A stretch of DNA of 35,138 nt from a virus. Below the pieces are notes generated by a model that ran no database searches, was not told the DNA's origin, and was given only the letters and a program-made list of their open reading frames with translations. Position 1 is the stretch's first letter. Each line of letters begins with the position of its first letter. Both the position numbers and the translations under genes were made by a program. The DNA lies in the IMG/VR virus record IMGVR_UViG_3300037963_001581, positions 1 through 35,138 of that record. One strand, 5' to 3'. Positions 24,407-31,321 of the stretch are shown piece by piece.

Positions 24407-24652
24407 CTACTGCAATGCTTTCCACCTCTCTCTAAGTAATGATAATAGCATTTCAAATCGTGCCGGACTTAAATGAATAAGTAAGCCGGGATATTTAAAA
24501 ATTTGATGCTTCACAAATATTAATTCCTTGATCCCTAGATATTCTTCTGCCTGAACATATTTCTTAACACATTCTTGCCATTGTGGGTCATCATCATAAC
24601 ATTCCTTATCTGATAAATTTTGTAACCATTCTGGTCTATTATTCTTCTTCAT
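24407..24652 (-). CDS. Small hypothetical protein, 81 aa
   Basis: MKKNNRPEWLQNLSDKECYD..., charged, helical, ending RFEMLLSLLRERWKALQ. Starts at ATG 24652 (24655 is equally possible) inside the end of the zinc-ribbon gene. Last gene of the leftward replication operon. Unknown function. Confidence 0.5.
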   Translation of the reverse strand: MKKNNRPEWLQNLSDKECYDDDPQWQECVKKYVQAEEYLGIKELIFVKHQIFKYPGLLIHLSPARFEMLLSLLRERWKALQ

Positions 24653-24818
24653 CATCTAAATCATTTCTATCATCATCAATAAAAACTTCAACAGATATAT
24701 CACATCGCATACAAGTATATAAAGTTGCAATGCCTTCTTTATCTAAAATACCTACATCTTGGTATTCATAATCATTTTCCCATTTAAGCATGTCATTGCA
24801 CCTACCGCAATTCCACAT
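24639..24818 (-). CDS. Small zinc-ribbon protein, 59 aa
   Basis: A 59-codon frame just under usual cut-offs: MWNCGRCNDMLKWENDYEYQ... with CGRC and later CMRC, the two halves of a zinc ribbon, and an acidic end (RNDLDDEEE). Its ATG overlaps the TAA of the upstream gene by one base (TAATG), strong evidence of coupling. Role unknown. Confidence 0.62.
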   Translation of the reverse strand: MWNCGRCNDMLKWENDYEYQDVGILDKEGIATLYTCMRCDISVEVFIDDDRNDLDDEEE

Positions 24819-25138
24819 TATACTATTTCCCCATGCATAGGTAAGTTCTCATTACAATCATCACATACAAGATTTTCAGAGACATTATTCTCTGGTTCAG
24901 AAGGTATGTAAGTATAATTAAGATGTTGACATTTATCCTGAATCTGAATCAGTTTAATCGCACAATAAACCAGACCGTCCATTACTTCCTCTAATGTTTC
25001 TTCTACCATATCTCTGGGGTCGTCTAATTGTATCTCATCACCATATTTCTTAGCTCCTACAAGCATTCGTTCAGCTATCATATCAACAATTCTATCATTT
25101 ATAGGTAGCTTCTCCCCTACCCTTTGCACTTTGGACAT
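24818..25138 (-). CDS. MazG/dGTPase-like nucleotide hydrolase candidate with zinc-binding tail
   Basis: A 106-residue protein. The segment MIAERMLVGAKKYGDEIQ with DPRDMVEETLEEVMDGLVY resembles the phage dGTP/dATP pyrophosphohydrolase group (G-A-x-K-Y-G, then E-E-T-x-E-E-x-x-D as metal ligands). The C-terminal part holds CQH and CDDC that could bind zinc. Such enzymes cleanse or alter nucleotide pools during phage growth. Overlaps the upstream gene by 22 bases; AAAGGAC precedes the ATG. Confidence 0.55.
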   Translation of the reverse strand: MSKVQRVGEKLPINDRIVDMIAERMLVGAKKYGDEIQLDDPRDMVEETLEEVMDGLVYCAIKLIQIQDKCQHLNYTYIPSEPENNVSENLVCDDCNENLPMHGEIV

Positions 25139-25377
25139 GTCCTTAATTCCTTTCCAAGTCTAACATAAGACCGGTAATACAAATATAATCTTCTACCATA
25201 CCTATATGTTTCTTCCCAGCCAACATCACATTTACCACAACGCATTACGCTTTTATCAGCGTTATCAGTTGTAGTATCTGTTATAAGATTCTTTTGTGGT
25301 ACTTCTCTTTCTTTACTTATCTCTATTGCATCTATTACCCATTGAATAGACTTTTCCTTATCATATATAGCCAACAA
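25117..25377 (-). CDS. Small zinc-ribbon protein, 86 aa
   Basis: MLAIYDKEKSIQWVIDAIEI..., with CGKC near residue 48 and CPKC at the C terminus, a likely two-half zinc ribbon. Its middle is Tyr/Arg-rich (RYGRRLYLYYRSYVRLG). Position in the replication operon suggests nucleic acid binding; otherwise unknown. Confidence 0.58.
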   Translation of the reverse strand: MLAIYDKEKSIQWVIDAIEISKEREVPQKNLITDTTTDNADKSVMRCGKCDVGWEETYRYGRRLYLYYRSYVRLGKELRTCPKCKG

Positions 25378-25400
25378 GACCGCATCCTATCTACCTCCGG

Positions 25401-25625
25401 TTAGTCACAAACACCTTCCTCACAATTAGAAGGGGCAATGCCTTCGTACTCAATAATCTCACCATTTTCCATGCCCTCATTAATCATCTTTTTCATAATA
25501 TGAGCATTCTGGACATCCTCATTAGAAGCTGAAGATTCTTTACCCTTCATAATTAAAATACCTAATGCTTTTAATATCAGGTCTATACCTTTGTCATCTG
25601 TTATTATGTTAATTTTCATTATCAT
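25401..25625 (-). CDS. Small acidic hypothetical protein, 72-74 aa
   Basis: MIMKINIITDDKGIDLILKA..., acidic, ending SNCEEGVCD. Two in-frame starts at 25625 and 25619; AAAGG lies six bases before the second, which may be the real start. It overlaps the end of the nuclease gene upstream. Not recognised. Confidence 0.55.
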   Translation of the reverse strand: MIMKINIITDDKGIDLILKALGILIMKGKESSASNEDVQNAHIMKKMINEGMENGEIIEYEGIAPSNCEEGVCD

Positions 25626-25893
25626 CCTTTAATCTGGTTATTTTATATATTTCACCTCTGTCCTCTTTAAACAGTACCCAATCACAACTCCCAAGAGCTA
25701 ACCATTTAGGTACAGTCTTACGAACCTTACATTGAATTTTTATATCATCTGCTAAGATGTCTACATCTTCATCGAACCCTAGTGCCTTACCATTAGAACC
25801 CCATGCTCTTTTAGCATCATATCCCATTTCAGTAAGTTTATCAACACACTCTCTTTCAAAACGATTACCTTTTGCTTTAGATTTACTCGACAA
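25609..25893 (-). CDS. Holliday-junction resolvase-like nuclease (Hjc/PD-(D/E)XK)
   Basis: 94 residues from a TTG at 25893: SSKSKAKGNRFERECVDKLT..., with AKRAWGSNGKALGFDEDVDI and IKIQCKVRK. Basic start, F-E-R-E, then D-V-D...Q-C-K resembles archaeal-type Hjc and phage relatives. AGGAGG lies five bases before the TTG; the long frame reaching 26055 has no such signal and is rejected (ATG at 25926 is an alternative). Overlaps the upstream gene by eleven bases. Likely resolves branched replication intermediates. Confidence 0.62.
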   Translation of the reverse strand: MSSKSKAKGNRFERECVDKLTEMGYDAKRAWGSNGKALGFDEDVDILADDIKIQCKVRKTVPKWLALGSCDWVLFKEDRGEIYKITRLKDDNEN

Positions 25894-26395
25894 TGTGTCC
25901 TCCTGAAAATTCCGGGTATCTTTCATACTGCCAGAACCAATTACGGTTACCCTGATTGTTTTTAGCGGTAGTAAGTGCAAGAGTGATGCTATGTGTATTT
26001 TTATATGGTACGAAAGCAACTGCATCTTTTGGTGCAAAGTAAACTGCAACAACATCTACCCTATTTGATTTAATATATTTACCCATTTTGACCTCAATAC
26101 TTGTAGCTGAGTTCATTTTAGTAATGGTTTTGATCTGTACTCTATCAAATTTGTGCTGATTTGTTTCGACAACTAAATCAACATGGTTCTCATCTGATAT
26201 AGGTTTGTAAATCTTAGAAGCGTAGCCTTGTCTAATTAATGTACGATACACGCTTAACTCCCCATATACTCCAACAGTATTTGTAGAATAGGTTTTATTT
26301 GTACCATGTTGACGCTCCCAATTATCTAAGGCAATGTCTACTTCGGTGTCTGAAAAGACTCTACTAGACTGTCTATTAGTTTTTTGCTTTCCCAT
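25883..26395 (-). CDS. PD-(D/E)XK endonuclease-like protein, 170 aa
   Basis: Contains GVYGELSVYRTLIRQGY and, after about 20 residues, DLVVETNQHKFDRVQIKT: Glu in the first helix, Asp in the second strand, then Q-x-K, the layout of the PDDEXK_5-type phage nucleases. C-terminal YFAPKDAVAFVPYKN is also typical of that group. It overlaps the initiator gene by 58 bases and may help in recombination or in host-DNA degradation. Confidence 0.58.
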   Translation of the reverse strand: MGKQKTNRQSSRVFSDTEVDIALDNWERQHGTNKTYSTNTVGVYGELSVYRTLIRQGYASKIYKPISDENHVDLVVETNQHKFDRVQIKTITKMNSATSIEVKMGKYIKSNRVDVVAVYFAPKDAVAFVPYKNTHSITLALTTAKNNQGNRNWFWQYERYPEFSGGHIVE

Positions 26396-27429
26396 ACTTG
26401 TTCTTCTGTCTGTTCCTCTGGTTCTGGTAATTGACCTCGTACTGACCGTTCATGGTCGTACATTCTTTTATTAAATAAATCTCCCTCGCCACATTTAGGG
26501 CAAGTGTTCAAAGCCTCACCCTTTTTAAATTCTGTTGATTGATGACATTCAATACAATACTTGGTAATAGTTTCAGCTTTCGCTACCACTGTTTCCTTCT
26601 GGTACATCTCATTGTGTATGGCAAATATGCCCTCTGTCCAGAAATTCTTTGGGTGTTTGTAGATGTATTTTTTTTCCACGCTACCCTTCCCTACCTTGTC
26701 TAAATAAAAATCAATAGTCTTTGCTACTCTACTTTGCCCACCAATTCCTATTACCGCTTTCTCAACTAGATGTGAATAAACACCAAGTTGTACATGATGG
26801 TTAAAAAAGATTACATCGAGTTTTTTCATAAGATTAACAATCTCTTTTTTATTTATTGTTTCTTTCTTAATAGTATTCTTATTGTCTTCTTTTAGTGTAG
26901 TCTGCCCTGATTCTGCCCTGAAAGTGCCTTCCGTTGTGCCTTCCGTTGTGACCTCCGTTGTGACCGCCATAGGCTCATTTACTGACGACAAATGACTGCC
27001 CTCCGTTGTGACCTCCGGCATGACCTCCATTGTGCCTTCCGTAGCATACACCGTAGGGACTCCCATGTTTGAGTAGTTTTTAGGGTCTTGATACTCATTA
27101 TATTTATTAATAGTAATGACCAGACCCCTGAAACTTTTCTTTGTTTCTATAACATTTCTATCTTTTAAGAAGTCGATTGCAGAGCGGATTTGTTTAGTAC
27201 TATATTTGGTTTTGCGGAATCCTTCGTACCAATGTAACCCCTCTGCAATGTGGTCGAATGTGCCGAACCACTGACCTCTTTTAAATTTCTTACTATCGGC
27301 AAAGTTTGCCTGATGTATTAAATGGTCAAAGACCTCTCGTGTAACCGGGGATGCGTGAGCTATTTCACTTTCCATAATTTTCCTAGCTTTGATATAGTAA
27401 CCACCTCGTATCTTATTCGTCTTCCCCAA
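26338..27429 (-). CDS. Replication initiator candidate: winged helix, repeat linker, C-terminal zinc ribbon
   Basis: 363 residues from a TTG at 27429, six bases after GGAGG. The N-terminal 115 residues look like a DnaD/RepA-type winged helix (TREVFDHLIHQANFAD, STKQIRSAIDFLKDRNVIET). A Thr/Glu/Val linker of near-tandem T-T-E-G/V units follows. Then comes a helical domain (LMKKLDVIFFNHHVQLGVYS) and a zinc ribbon (CIEC...CPKCGEGD). The linker's DNA forms 12-base direct repeats, and lambda O likewise carries the origin within its own gene. Initiator role is an inference, well supported by layout. Confidence 0.6.
   Translation of the reverse strand: MGKTNKIRGGYYIKARKIMESEIAHASPVTREVFDHLIHQANFADSKKFKRGQWFGTFDHIAEGLHWYEGFRKTKYSTKQIRSAIDFLKDRNVIETKKSFRGLVITINKYNEYQDPKNYSNMGVPTVYATEGTMEVMPEVTTEGSHLSSVNEPMAVTTEVTTEGTTEGTFRAESGQTTLKEDNKNTIKKETINKKEIVNLMKKLDVIFFNHHVQLGVYSHLVEKAVIGIGGQSRVAKTIDFYLDKVGKGSVEKKYIYKHPKNFWTEGIFAIHNEMYQKETVVAKAETITKYCIECHQSTEFKKGEALNTCPKCGEGDLFNKRMYDHERSVRGQLPEPEEQTEEQVWESKKLIDSLVESFQTPK
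26924..27043. repeat. Eight 12-bp iterons in two blocks; candidate origin
   Basis: Plus-strand units of the GTGACCTCCGTT type occur as four in a row (26924-26971) and four more (26996-27043), separated by exactly 24 bases, that is two unit lengths. In the coding sense the consensus is AACGGAGGTCAC. A second direct repeat, TCTGCCCTGA, lies at 26901-26910 and 26912-26921, and a long A/T-rich stretch at about 26810-26880 could be the unwinding element. The alternative is merely a repetitive peptide linker. Confidence 0.6.
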
Positions 27430-27880
27430 TGATACCCTCCATTATCATAAAATTATCTATAGGGATGTAAACGCAAGGCTCTCTGTCCTGATCATCCCTC
27501 ATTTGATTCATGCCTCCCCACCTGACTGCCGGTTTACCCATTGTATTATTACCCATAGAGTGCTTTTTTCTTACTTCTAGGTAACTAATGCAATCATTGT
27601 GCCTTATATATAAAAAACTTGGTATTGATGTAGACTCGTATAGGTCTATCATTTTCTTTACTTTATATTGAGCTATCATAAACTCTGGATATTTATTACG
27701 ATTATGTTTTCTCCATCTAAGCTCTATCCAGCCTACCGGCTTACCATTCGCTTCAGCTATATAATCAACGCTATACTTAATCGGTAATTTGTATAAATCT
27801 AAATTGTGTTTATCCTTCATATAATTAACAAAATTAATTTCTCTAATTCTATCTAATGATGTTTCGTATGTTTTTCTCAT
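27413..27880 (-). CDS. Nuclease-like hypothetical protein, 155 aa
   Basis: MRKTYETSLDRIREINFVNY..., with YSVDYIAEANGKPVGWIELRWR: Asp, then Glu-x-Arg at the end of a strand. This resembles a PD-(D/E)XK core with Arg in place of the Lys, so it may be inactive or a divergent Holliday-junction or VRR-type nuclease. Overlaps the initiator gene by 17 bases. No Shine-Dalgarno is seen before the ATG; a long hairpin lies just upstream. Confidence 0.48.
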   Translation of the reverse strand: MRKTYETSLDRIREINFVNYMKDKHNLDLYKLPIKYSVDYIAEANGKPVGWIELRWRKHNRNKYPEFMIAQYKVKKMIDLYESTSIPSFLYIRHNDCISYLEVRKKHSMGNNTMGKPAVRWGGMNQMRDDQDREPCVYIPIDNFMIMEGIIGEDE

Positions 27881-27888
27881 ATTATAAA

Positions 27889-27944
27889 GGGGTGCTAGGA
27901 CAAGAAGGATTGCAACACATGACGCAAAAGAAACCTAACACCCC
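27889..27944 (-). promoter_or_regulatory. Long hairpin upstream of the 155-aa gene
   Basis: GGGGTGCTAGG (27889-27899) pairs with CCTAACACCCC (27934-27944), ten of eleven positions matched, around a 34-base loop. It fills the gap between the SSB-tailed gene and the next gene, whose start has no ribosome-binding site. It could be a cleavage site or translation switch. Confidence 0.45.
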
Positions 27945-27959
27945 ATGACACACACTATA

Positions 27960-28433
27960 TTAAAACGGCAAATCCATATCTTTTAAGACTTGCTCTAGCT
28001 GAGTAATGGCCTTTTGTACACCAGACCTTACTTCATCAACGCTAGTACCGTTATTTGTAACGCTACTGACATTATTTGTAGATGCGTGATTATTTATAGG
28101 TTCATTTACCGCTACCGGAGGACGCATTGTATTGTTCTCTGGGGCAGACCCATTTTGATACCCATCTAAATCCTTACCATCAATATGGAAAATTCCATAT
28201 TTACTTTTCTCACTAGATTTCTTTTCAATAGTGACAGAACTTCCGCTCTGTAGGTTAAGATGTTGGATAAGATCATGTAAACCTTGTGAGGCGGTAAATG
28301 TTACCTTATCACCTACAAAGTATTGTGGCTTACCAAAGTTATCTTCTCTAACAAGATTACCGTCACCCCACGCTTGTAGCGTAACATTAACTGGTACATC
28401 CATATTAAATTTCAACTGTGTCCATTCTGACAT
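27960..28433 (-). CDS. Single-stranded DNA-binding-like protein with SSB-type tail
   Basis: 157 residues. The N-terminal 90 residues are beta-rich and fit an OB fold (VPVNVTLQAWGDGNLVRE, KVTFTASQGLHDLIQHL, SVTIEKKSSEKSKYGIFHID). A flexible Asn/Pro/Ser/Thr linker follows, then QLEQVLKDMDLPF. The last residues D-M-D-L-P-F copy the acidic SSB C-terminal tip (DDDIPF) through which SSB recruits replication and repair partners. Overlaps the nuclease gene upstream by 29 bases; AAGGAAATAGCAG precedes the ATG. Confidence 0.62.
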   Translation of the reverse strand: MSEWTQLKFNMDVPVNVTLQAWGDGNLVREDNFGKPQYFVGDKVTFTASQGLHDLIQHLNLQSGSSVTIEKKSSEKSKYGIFHIDGKDLDGYQNGSAPENNTMRPPVAVNEPINNHASTNNVSSVTNNGTSVDEVRSGVQKAITQLEQVLKDMDLPF

Positions 28434-29250
28434 CTGCTATTTCCTTTCTTATGTTGAATTGTACTCTAGGACTCCATTTTGCTTTTTGCTTATATCCACC
28501 ATCTTTATTCATATACTTATTTTGATATATCTTAAGTATATCTTCCCACATTGTAGTATCAACTGCTTCCATCTTCAGCGTGAATGTTGGTTTCAATTTG
28601 AAAGAGTCCTTAAGATAAAGCACCGCAACATGACCGACCTTGTAATCTGGATTTAATTCATTCCAGAGCATTGCGTATGCATTACCTTGAATTATGTGAC
28701 TATCAGATTGTGAACCGGTCTTTATATCTAAGATTGTCCTTTGAGCTAAAGAACCAATTTCACAAATCTCATCAGCCGTACCGGCAAAGCCTAGACCTTG
28801 AGAATACATCTGATACTCACACGCTAATAATAGTGGCTTGTGTTCCTCGTAATATGCCATATATGACTCAAGGTACATACAGACACTTCTGAGTAACGCA
28901 CTCTTACCACCATTCATGGCAATATCAATGACATTACAGTACCTAAATACTATTTCTTTGATCTCGCCAAAACTTAATGTTTCACCATTTTTTAATTTTT
29001 CTATACAATAATGAACTGCCGTCCCTTTGTTTGCTTTAAAGTTTCTATACCAATCTGAAAAATGACCGTAATTCTTTAACCACATATCAAACGCATATCC
29101 CTTATTTATAACATTACTTAATACTGTAGTAACAGAAGGAACTTTTACCGGAGTAGTTCCATATAGATGATAGTATCTACCCAATGTAGTATTAGACCTA
29201 GCTATACTCTGTTGTTCAAAAGGTGATATTGAGTCTTCTATTATTTTCAT
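28405..29250 (-). CDS. RecB/Cas4-type PD-(D/E)XK exonuclease
   Basis: 281 residues. KGTAVHYCIEKL around residue 75-86 supplies the usual His; CEYQMYS follows, then GFAGTADEICEIG with Asp160, then TILDIKTG with Asp175 and Lys177, and QGNAYAM with Gln188/Tyr192. These are the H, D, D-x-K and Q-x(3)-Y motifs of the family, and all are present. Such nucleases prepare ends for recombination. Next to an SSB-like gene, a single-strand annealing or recombination role is likely, but no annealing protein was recognised. AAAGGA precedes the ATG. Confidence 0.72.
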   Translation of the reverse strand: MKIIEDSISPFEQQSIARSNTTLGRYYHLYGTTPVKVPSVTTVLSNVINKGYAFDMWLKNYGHFSDWYRNFKANKGTAVHYCIEKLKNGETLSFGEIKEIVFRYCNVIDIAMNGGKSALLRSVCMYLESYMAYYEEHKPLLLACEYQMYSQGLGFAGTADEICEIGSLAQRTILDIKTGSQSDSHIIQGNAYAMLWNELNPDYKVGHVAVLYLKDSFKLKPTFTLKMEAVDTTMWEDILKIYQNKYMNKDGGYKQKAKWSPRVQFNIRKEIADVRMDTVEI

Positions 29251-29268
29251 GCTTATCCTTTGTAATTA

Positions 29269-29375
29269 AATCGGTTGCCCACATATCGATAAGTGGAGGT
29301 ATTACTTATCCTGATCGCTCTGAGATGTGATATGCGGAAGGCTTGAATCGGAGCTATAATAGCAGACAACCGATT
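29269..29375. other. Structured non-coding segment (closing stem plus internal hairpins)
   Basis: A nine-pair inverted repeat AATCGGTTG (29269-29277) / CAACCGATT (29367-29375) encloses about 89 bases. Inside are the perfect GATAAGT (29288-29294) / ACTTATC (29304-29310) and a near-palindrome around TATCGATA. It separates the excisionase-like gene from the nuclease gene and could be a small RNA, a leader switch or a protein-binding site. A 60-codon minus frame overlaps it without a ribosome-binding site. Confidence 0.42.
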
Positions 29376-29397
29376 AATAATTTGTGGTAAAAATCTT

Positions 29398-29586
29398 TTA
29401 AATTTTTGTGGTTTTTTGTGATATATATTTGTCAAGTGATTCCTTTGGTATGCGGTAGGAACGATAGCCTTGTTTTAAAAAGCCTATCTCTTTTTTGTGG
29501 ATCATATCAAGAACACTCTGCCTATCTATCTTCAGTATTTCAGCTACCTCCGCAGTAGTGAAATAAATGTATTGCTCTGTATTCAT
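29398..29586 (-). CDS. Excisionase-like DNA-binding protein
   Basis: 62 residues, MNTEQYIYFTTAEVAEILKI..., with the pattern FTTAEVAEILKIDRQSVLDM and YRIPKESLDKYI, matching the HTH_17/excisionase (MerR-type winged helix) family. First gene of the leftward operon, divergent from the repressor, where Cro or Xis/Cox proteins are expected. It could bend attP during excision and also act as a Cro-like regulator. Confidence 0.68.
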   Translation of the reverse strand: MNTEQYIYFTTAEVAEILKIDRQSVLDMIHKKEIGFLKQGYRSYRIPKESLDKYISQKTTKI

Positions 29587-29604
29587 ATTTATTGTTACTT
29601 TGTG

Positions 29605-29646
29605 TTTAACATTGATTATATATTAATAGTATAAATTAGTGTTAAA
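29605..29646. promoter_or_regulatory. Switch region: divergent promoters and an inverted operator
   Basis: TTTAACA (29605-29611) and TGTTAAA (29640-29646) form a perfect inverted repeat, 35 bases apart centre to centre, in the gap between the excisionase-like and repressor genes. Leftward, TTAACA (rc of TGTTAA, 29640-29645), a 17-base spacer and TATATA (or TATAAT, 19 bases) fit a promoter. Rightward, TTTAAC then TAGTAT with 16 bases between also fits. The repeats therefore overlap the -35 boxes of both candidates. Confidence 0.5.
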
Positions 29647-29699
29647 TAGTGGTATGTGCAAATAAATAATTAGTTATGTATAAGTATGGAGGTATTTAT

Positions 29700-30383
29700 A
29701 TGACTATAGAGTTAGGTAAAATGATTAAGGTATTTAGAGAATCTAAAAATCTTAGTAGAAAAGAATTTTGTAAAATAGTTGACATTAGTACAAGTGGGTT
29801 AGCTTATTATGAAAATGGAGGCAGAGTGCCAAGCGGTAAAATACTCCATAAAATAAGAAAGGGTTTCGGATTACCCGAATCTTATTTTACAAGTGAAATA
29901 AAAAAAGAAAAAGAAGGAGAGCTAACAGTGAATCAACAAAGTATGTTAATAGAGTTACAAGCAGAAAAAATAAGATCGCTTGAAGAGCAAATTAAAAATT
30001 TAAAACCAAGCATTCATGCAAAACCAGCCTATCATTTTAAAATGGTAAGTAGATATGTAGCAGAAACTGATGAATGGTTGGATACTGATATATTTGGTGA
30101 TTTTAGTATGACTGGATATACATACGAAGAAATAGTGCCTATTATGAATGAGGAAAATGATAAAAATTCTTGGATCGACCGCTATCATCCTGATTCAAAA
30201 AAACGATTACACAGAGAAACTCTTAAAAATATTAGAACAGACTATCATTATTTAAAGTGGGATCATATGATGTGGAGAGCTAAAAATGGTAAATATGAAT
30301 GTTACAACATTGATTTATTATATATAAGAGCAGAAGAAAAAGTAACAAGTATGTTTTACTGGGTAAATGGGGATAATGATTGA
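29700..30383 (+). CDS. XRE-type repressor fused to a PAS-like domain
   Basis: 227 residues from ATG 29700, eight bases after GGAGG (29688-29692); an upstream ATG at 29676 has none. Residues 5-60 are a lambda-type HTH (LSRKEFCKIVDISTSGLAYY). A coiled coil spans about 75-102 (ELQAEKIRSLEEQIKNL). Residues 125-225 fit a PAS_3 fold: TGYTYEEIV, then SWIDRYHPDSKKRL (the H-P-D signature), then WRAKNGKYECYNIDLLY (R-x-x-N-G-K-Y) and a final strand. This predicts a dimeric repressor sensing a ligand, cofactor or partner, rather than a RecA-cleavable CI; no LexA-type peptidase is present. Overlaps the integrase gene by one base. Confidence 0.7.
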   Translation: MTIELGKMIKVFRESKNLSRKEFCKIVDISTSGLAYYENGGRVPSGKILHKIRKGFGLPESYFTSEIKKEKEGELTVNQQSMLIELQAEKIRSLEEQIKNLKPSIHAKPAYHFKMVSRYVAETDEWLDTDIFGDFSMTGYTYEEIVPIMNEENDKNSWIDRYHPDSKKRLHRETLKNIRTDYHYLKWDHMMWRAKNGKYECYNIDLLYIRAEEKVTSMFYWVNGDND

Positions 30384-31321
30384 TGTCAAGTTTATATAAA
30401 GATAAGAATACATGGCACTATAGCAAAGGTAGTGGTAAGTCAAGAATTAGAAAGTCTTTACAGACAAGTAGTAAGAAAGAAGCAAAAAGAAGACAGAAAA
30501 TTCTTGATGAGCATTATTGGAATGCTAAAGGTATAGTTACAGTTAAACTCAGTCAATTAATAAAAGAGTATAAAGAGACTGTTAAACTTCTTAAAGATTC
30601 AAGGGCAAATAAAAGGCATGTTGATAATTTCTTTGAATGGTTAAAGTATGATCCAAACGTAGATGAATTAAAACCGTCTGTATTTGATGATTATAAAAAT
30701 TATCTACTTATGGATTTAGAAAATACCTCAAAAACTGCTCGTAATAAATTAATGGTATTAAGTGCTATGATGAATTATGCCTTACATACTAAAGAGTATA
30801 CTGAGAGAAATCCATTAAAAGGTATAAGGATGCCGTCTAAAAATGCTACAAAGCCTAGAAGACCTATACCGGTTGATGATATTAAAAAAGCTATTGCTAT
30901 TACTAACAATGAGAAAGATAAAATATTCTGGAGTTTATTATTATATACCGGACTAAGAGTTTACGATGCTGGATGCCTTACTGAGAATCAAATTAAGCAA
31001 GGTGTAATACAACAAAAGAGCGGTATACCTAAACCAATACCTCTTCCACAAAAGATATTAGCTTACGGTGATAAGATATATAATATATATCCAAACTCAA
31101 ATCATATTGCTCGTAGTAGAAAAAGGTATCAAGAGATCATGGCTACATTTGGATATGAGACCGACTTTCATGCGATAAGGCATAGCGTCACTACCAAATT
31201 AGCTAAAGAAGGTATAAGTGAAAGTGATATAAAGAATATTACCGGGCATGATTCTAAAGCAGTAAAGACCTACATTCATATGGATACCGATGATTACAGT
31301 AGAATCATTGATAAAATATAG
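30383..31321 (+). CDS. int: Tyrosine integrase
   Basis: 312 residues from ATG 30383, which overlaps the repressor TGA (TGATG); a TTG three bases upstream is also possible. The N terminus (WHYSKGSGKSRIRKSLQTS) is a short arm-binding type. The core-binding domain follows. Catalytic residues are R192 (YTGLRVYDAG), K about 212 (QQKSGIPKP), H263 and R266 (HAIRH), H289 (TGHDS) and Y297 (TYIHM): a complete R-K-H-R-H-Y set. It catalyses phage integration and excision at the adjacent attP. Confidence 0.92.
   Translation: MSSLYKDKNTWHYSKGSGKSRIRKSLQTSSKKEAKRRQKILDEHYWNAKGIVTVKLSQLIKEYKETVKLLKDSRANKRHVDNFFEWLKYDPNVDELKPSVFDDYKNYLLMDLENTSKTARNKLMVLSAMMNYALHTKEYTERNPLKGIRMPSKNATKPRRPIPVDDIKKAIAITNNEKDKIFWSLLLYTGLRVYDAGCLTENQIKQGVIQQKSGIPKPIPLPQKILAYGDKIYNIYPNSNHIARSRKRYQEIMATFGYETDFHAIRHSVTTKLAKEGISESDIKNITGHDSKAVKTYIHMDTDDYSRIIDKI

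Noticed and set aside
25894-26055. N-terminal extension of the Hjc-like gene to an ATG at 26055
   Set aside because: It lies inside the neighbouring nuclease gene in another frame and has no Shine-Dalgarno; AGGAGG points to the TTG at 25893.
29253-29435. 60-codon minus-strand frame ending just before the nuclease gene
   Set aside because: It overlaps the excisionase-like gene out of frame, has no ribosome-binding site and covers the structured segment.
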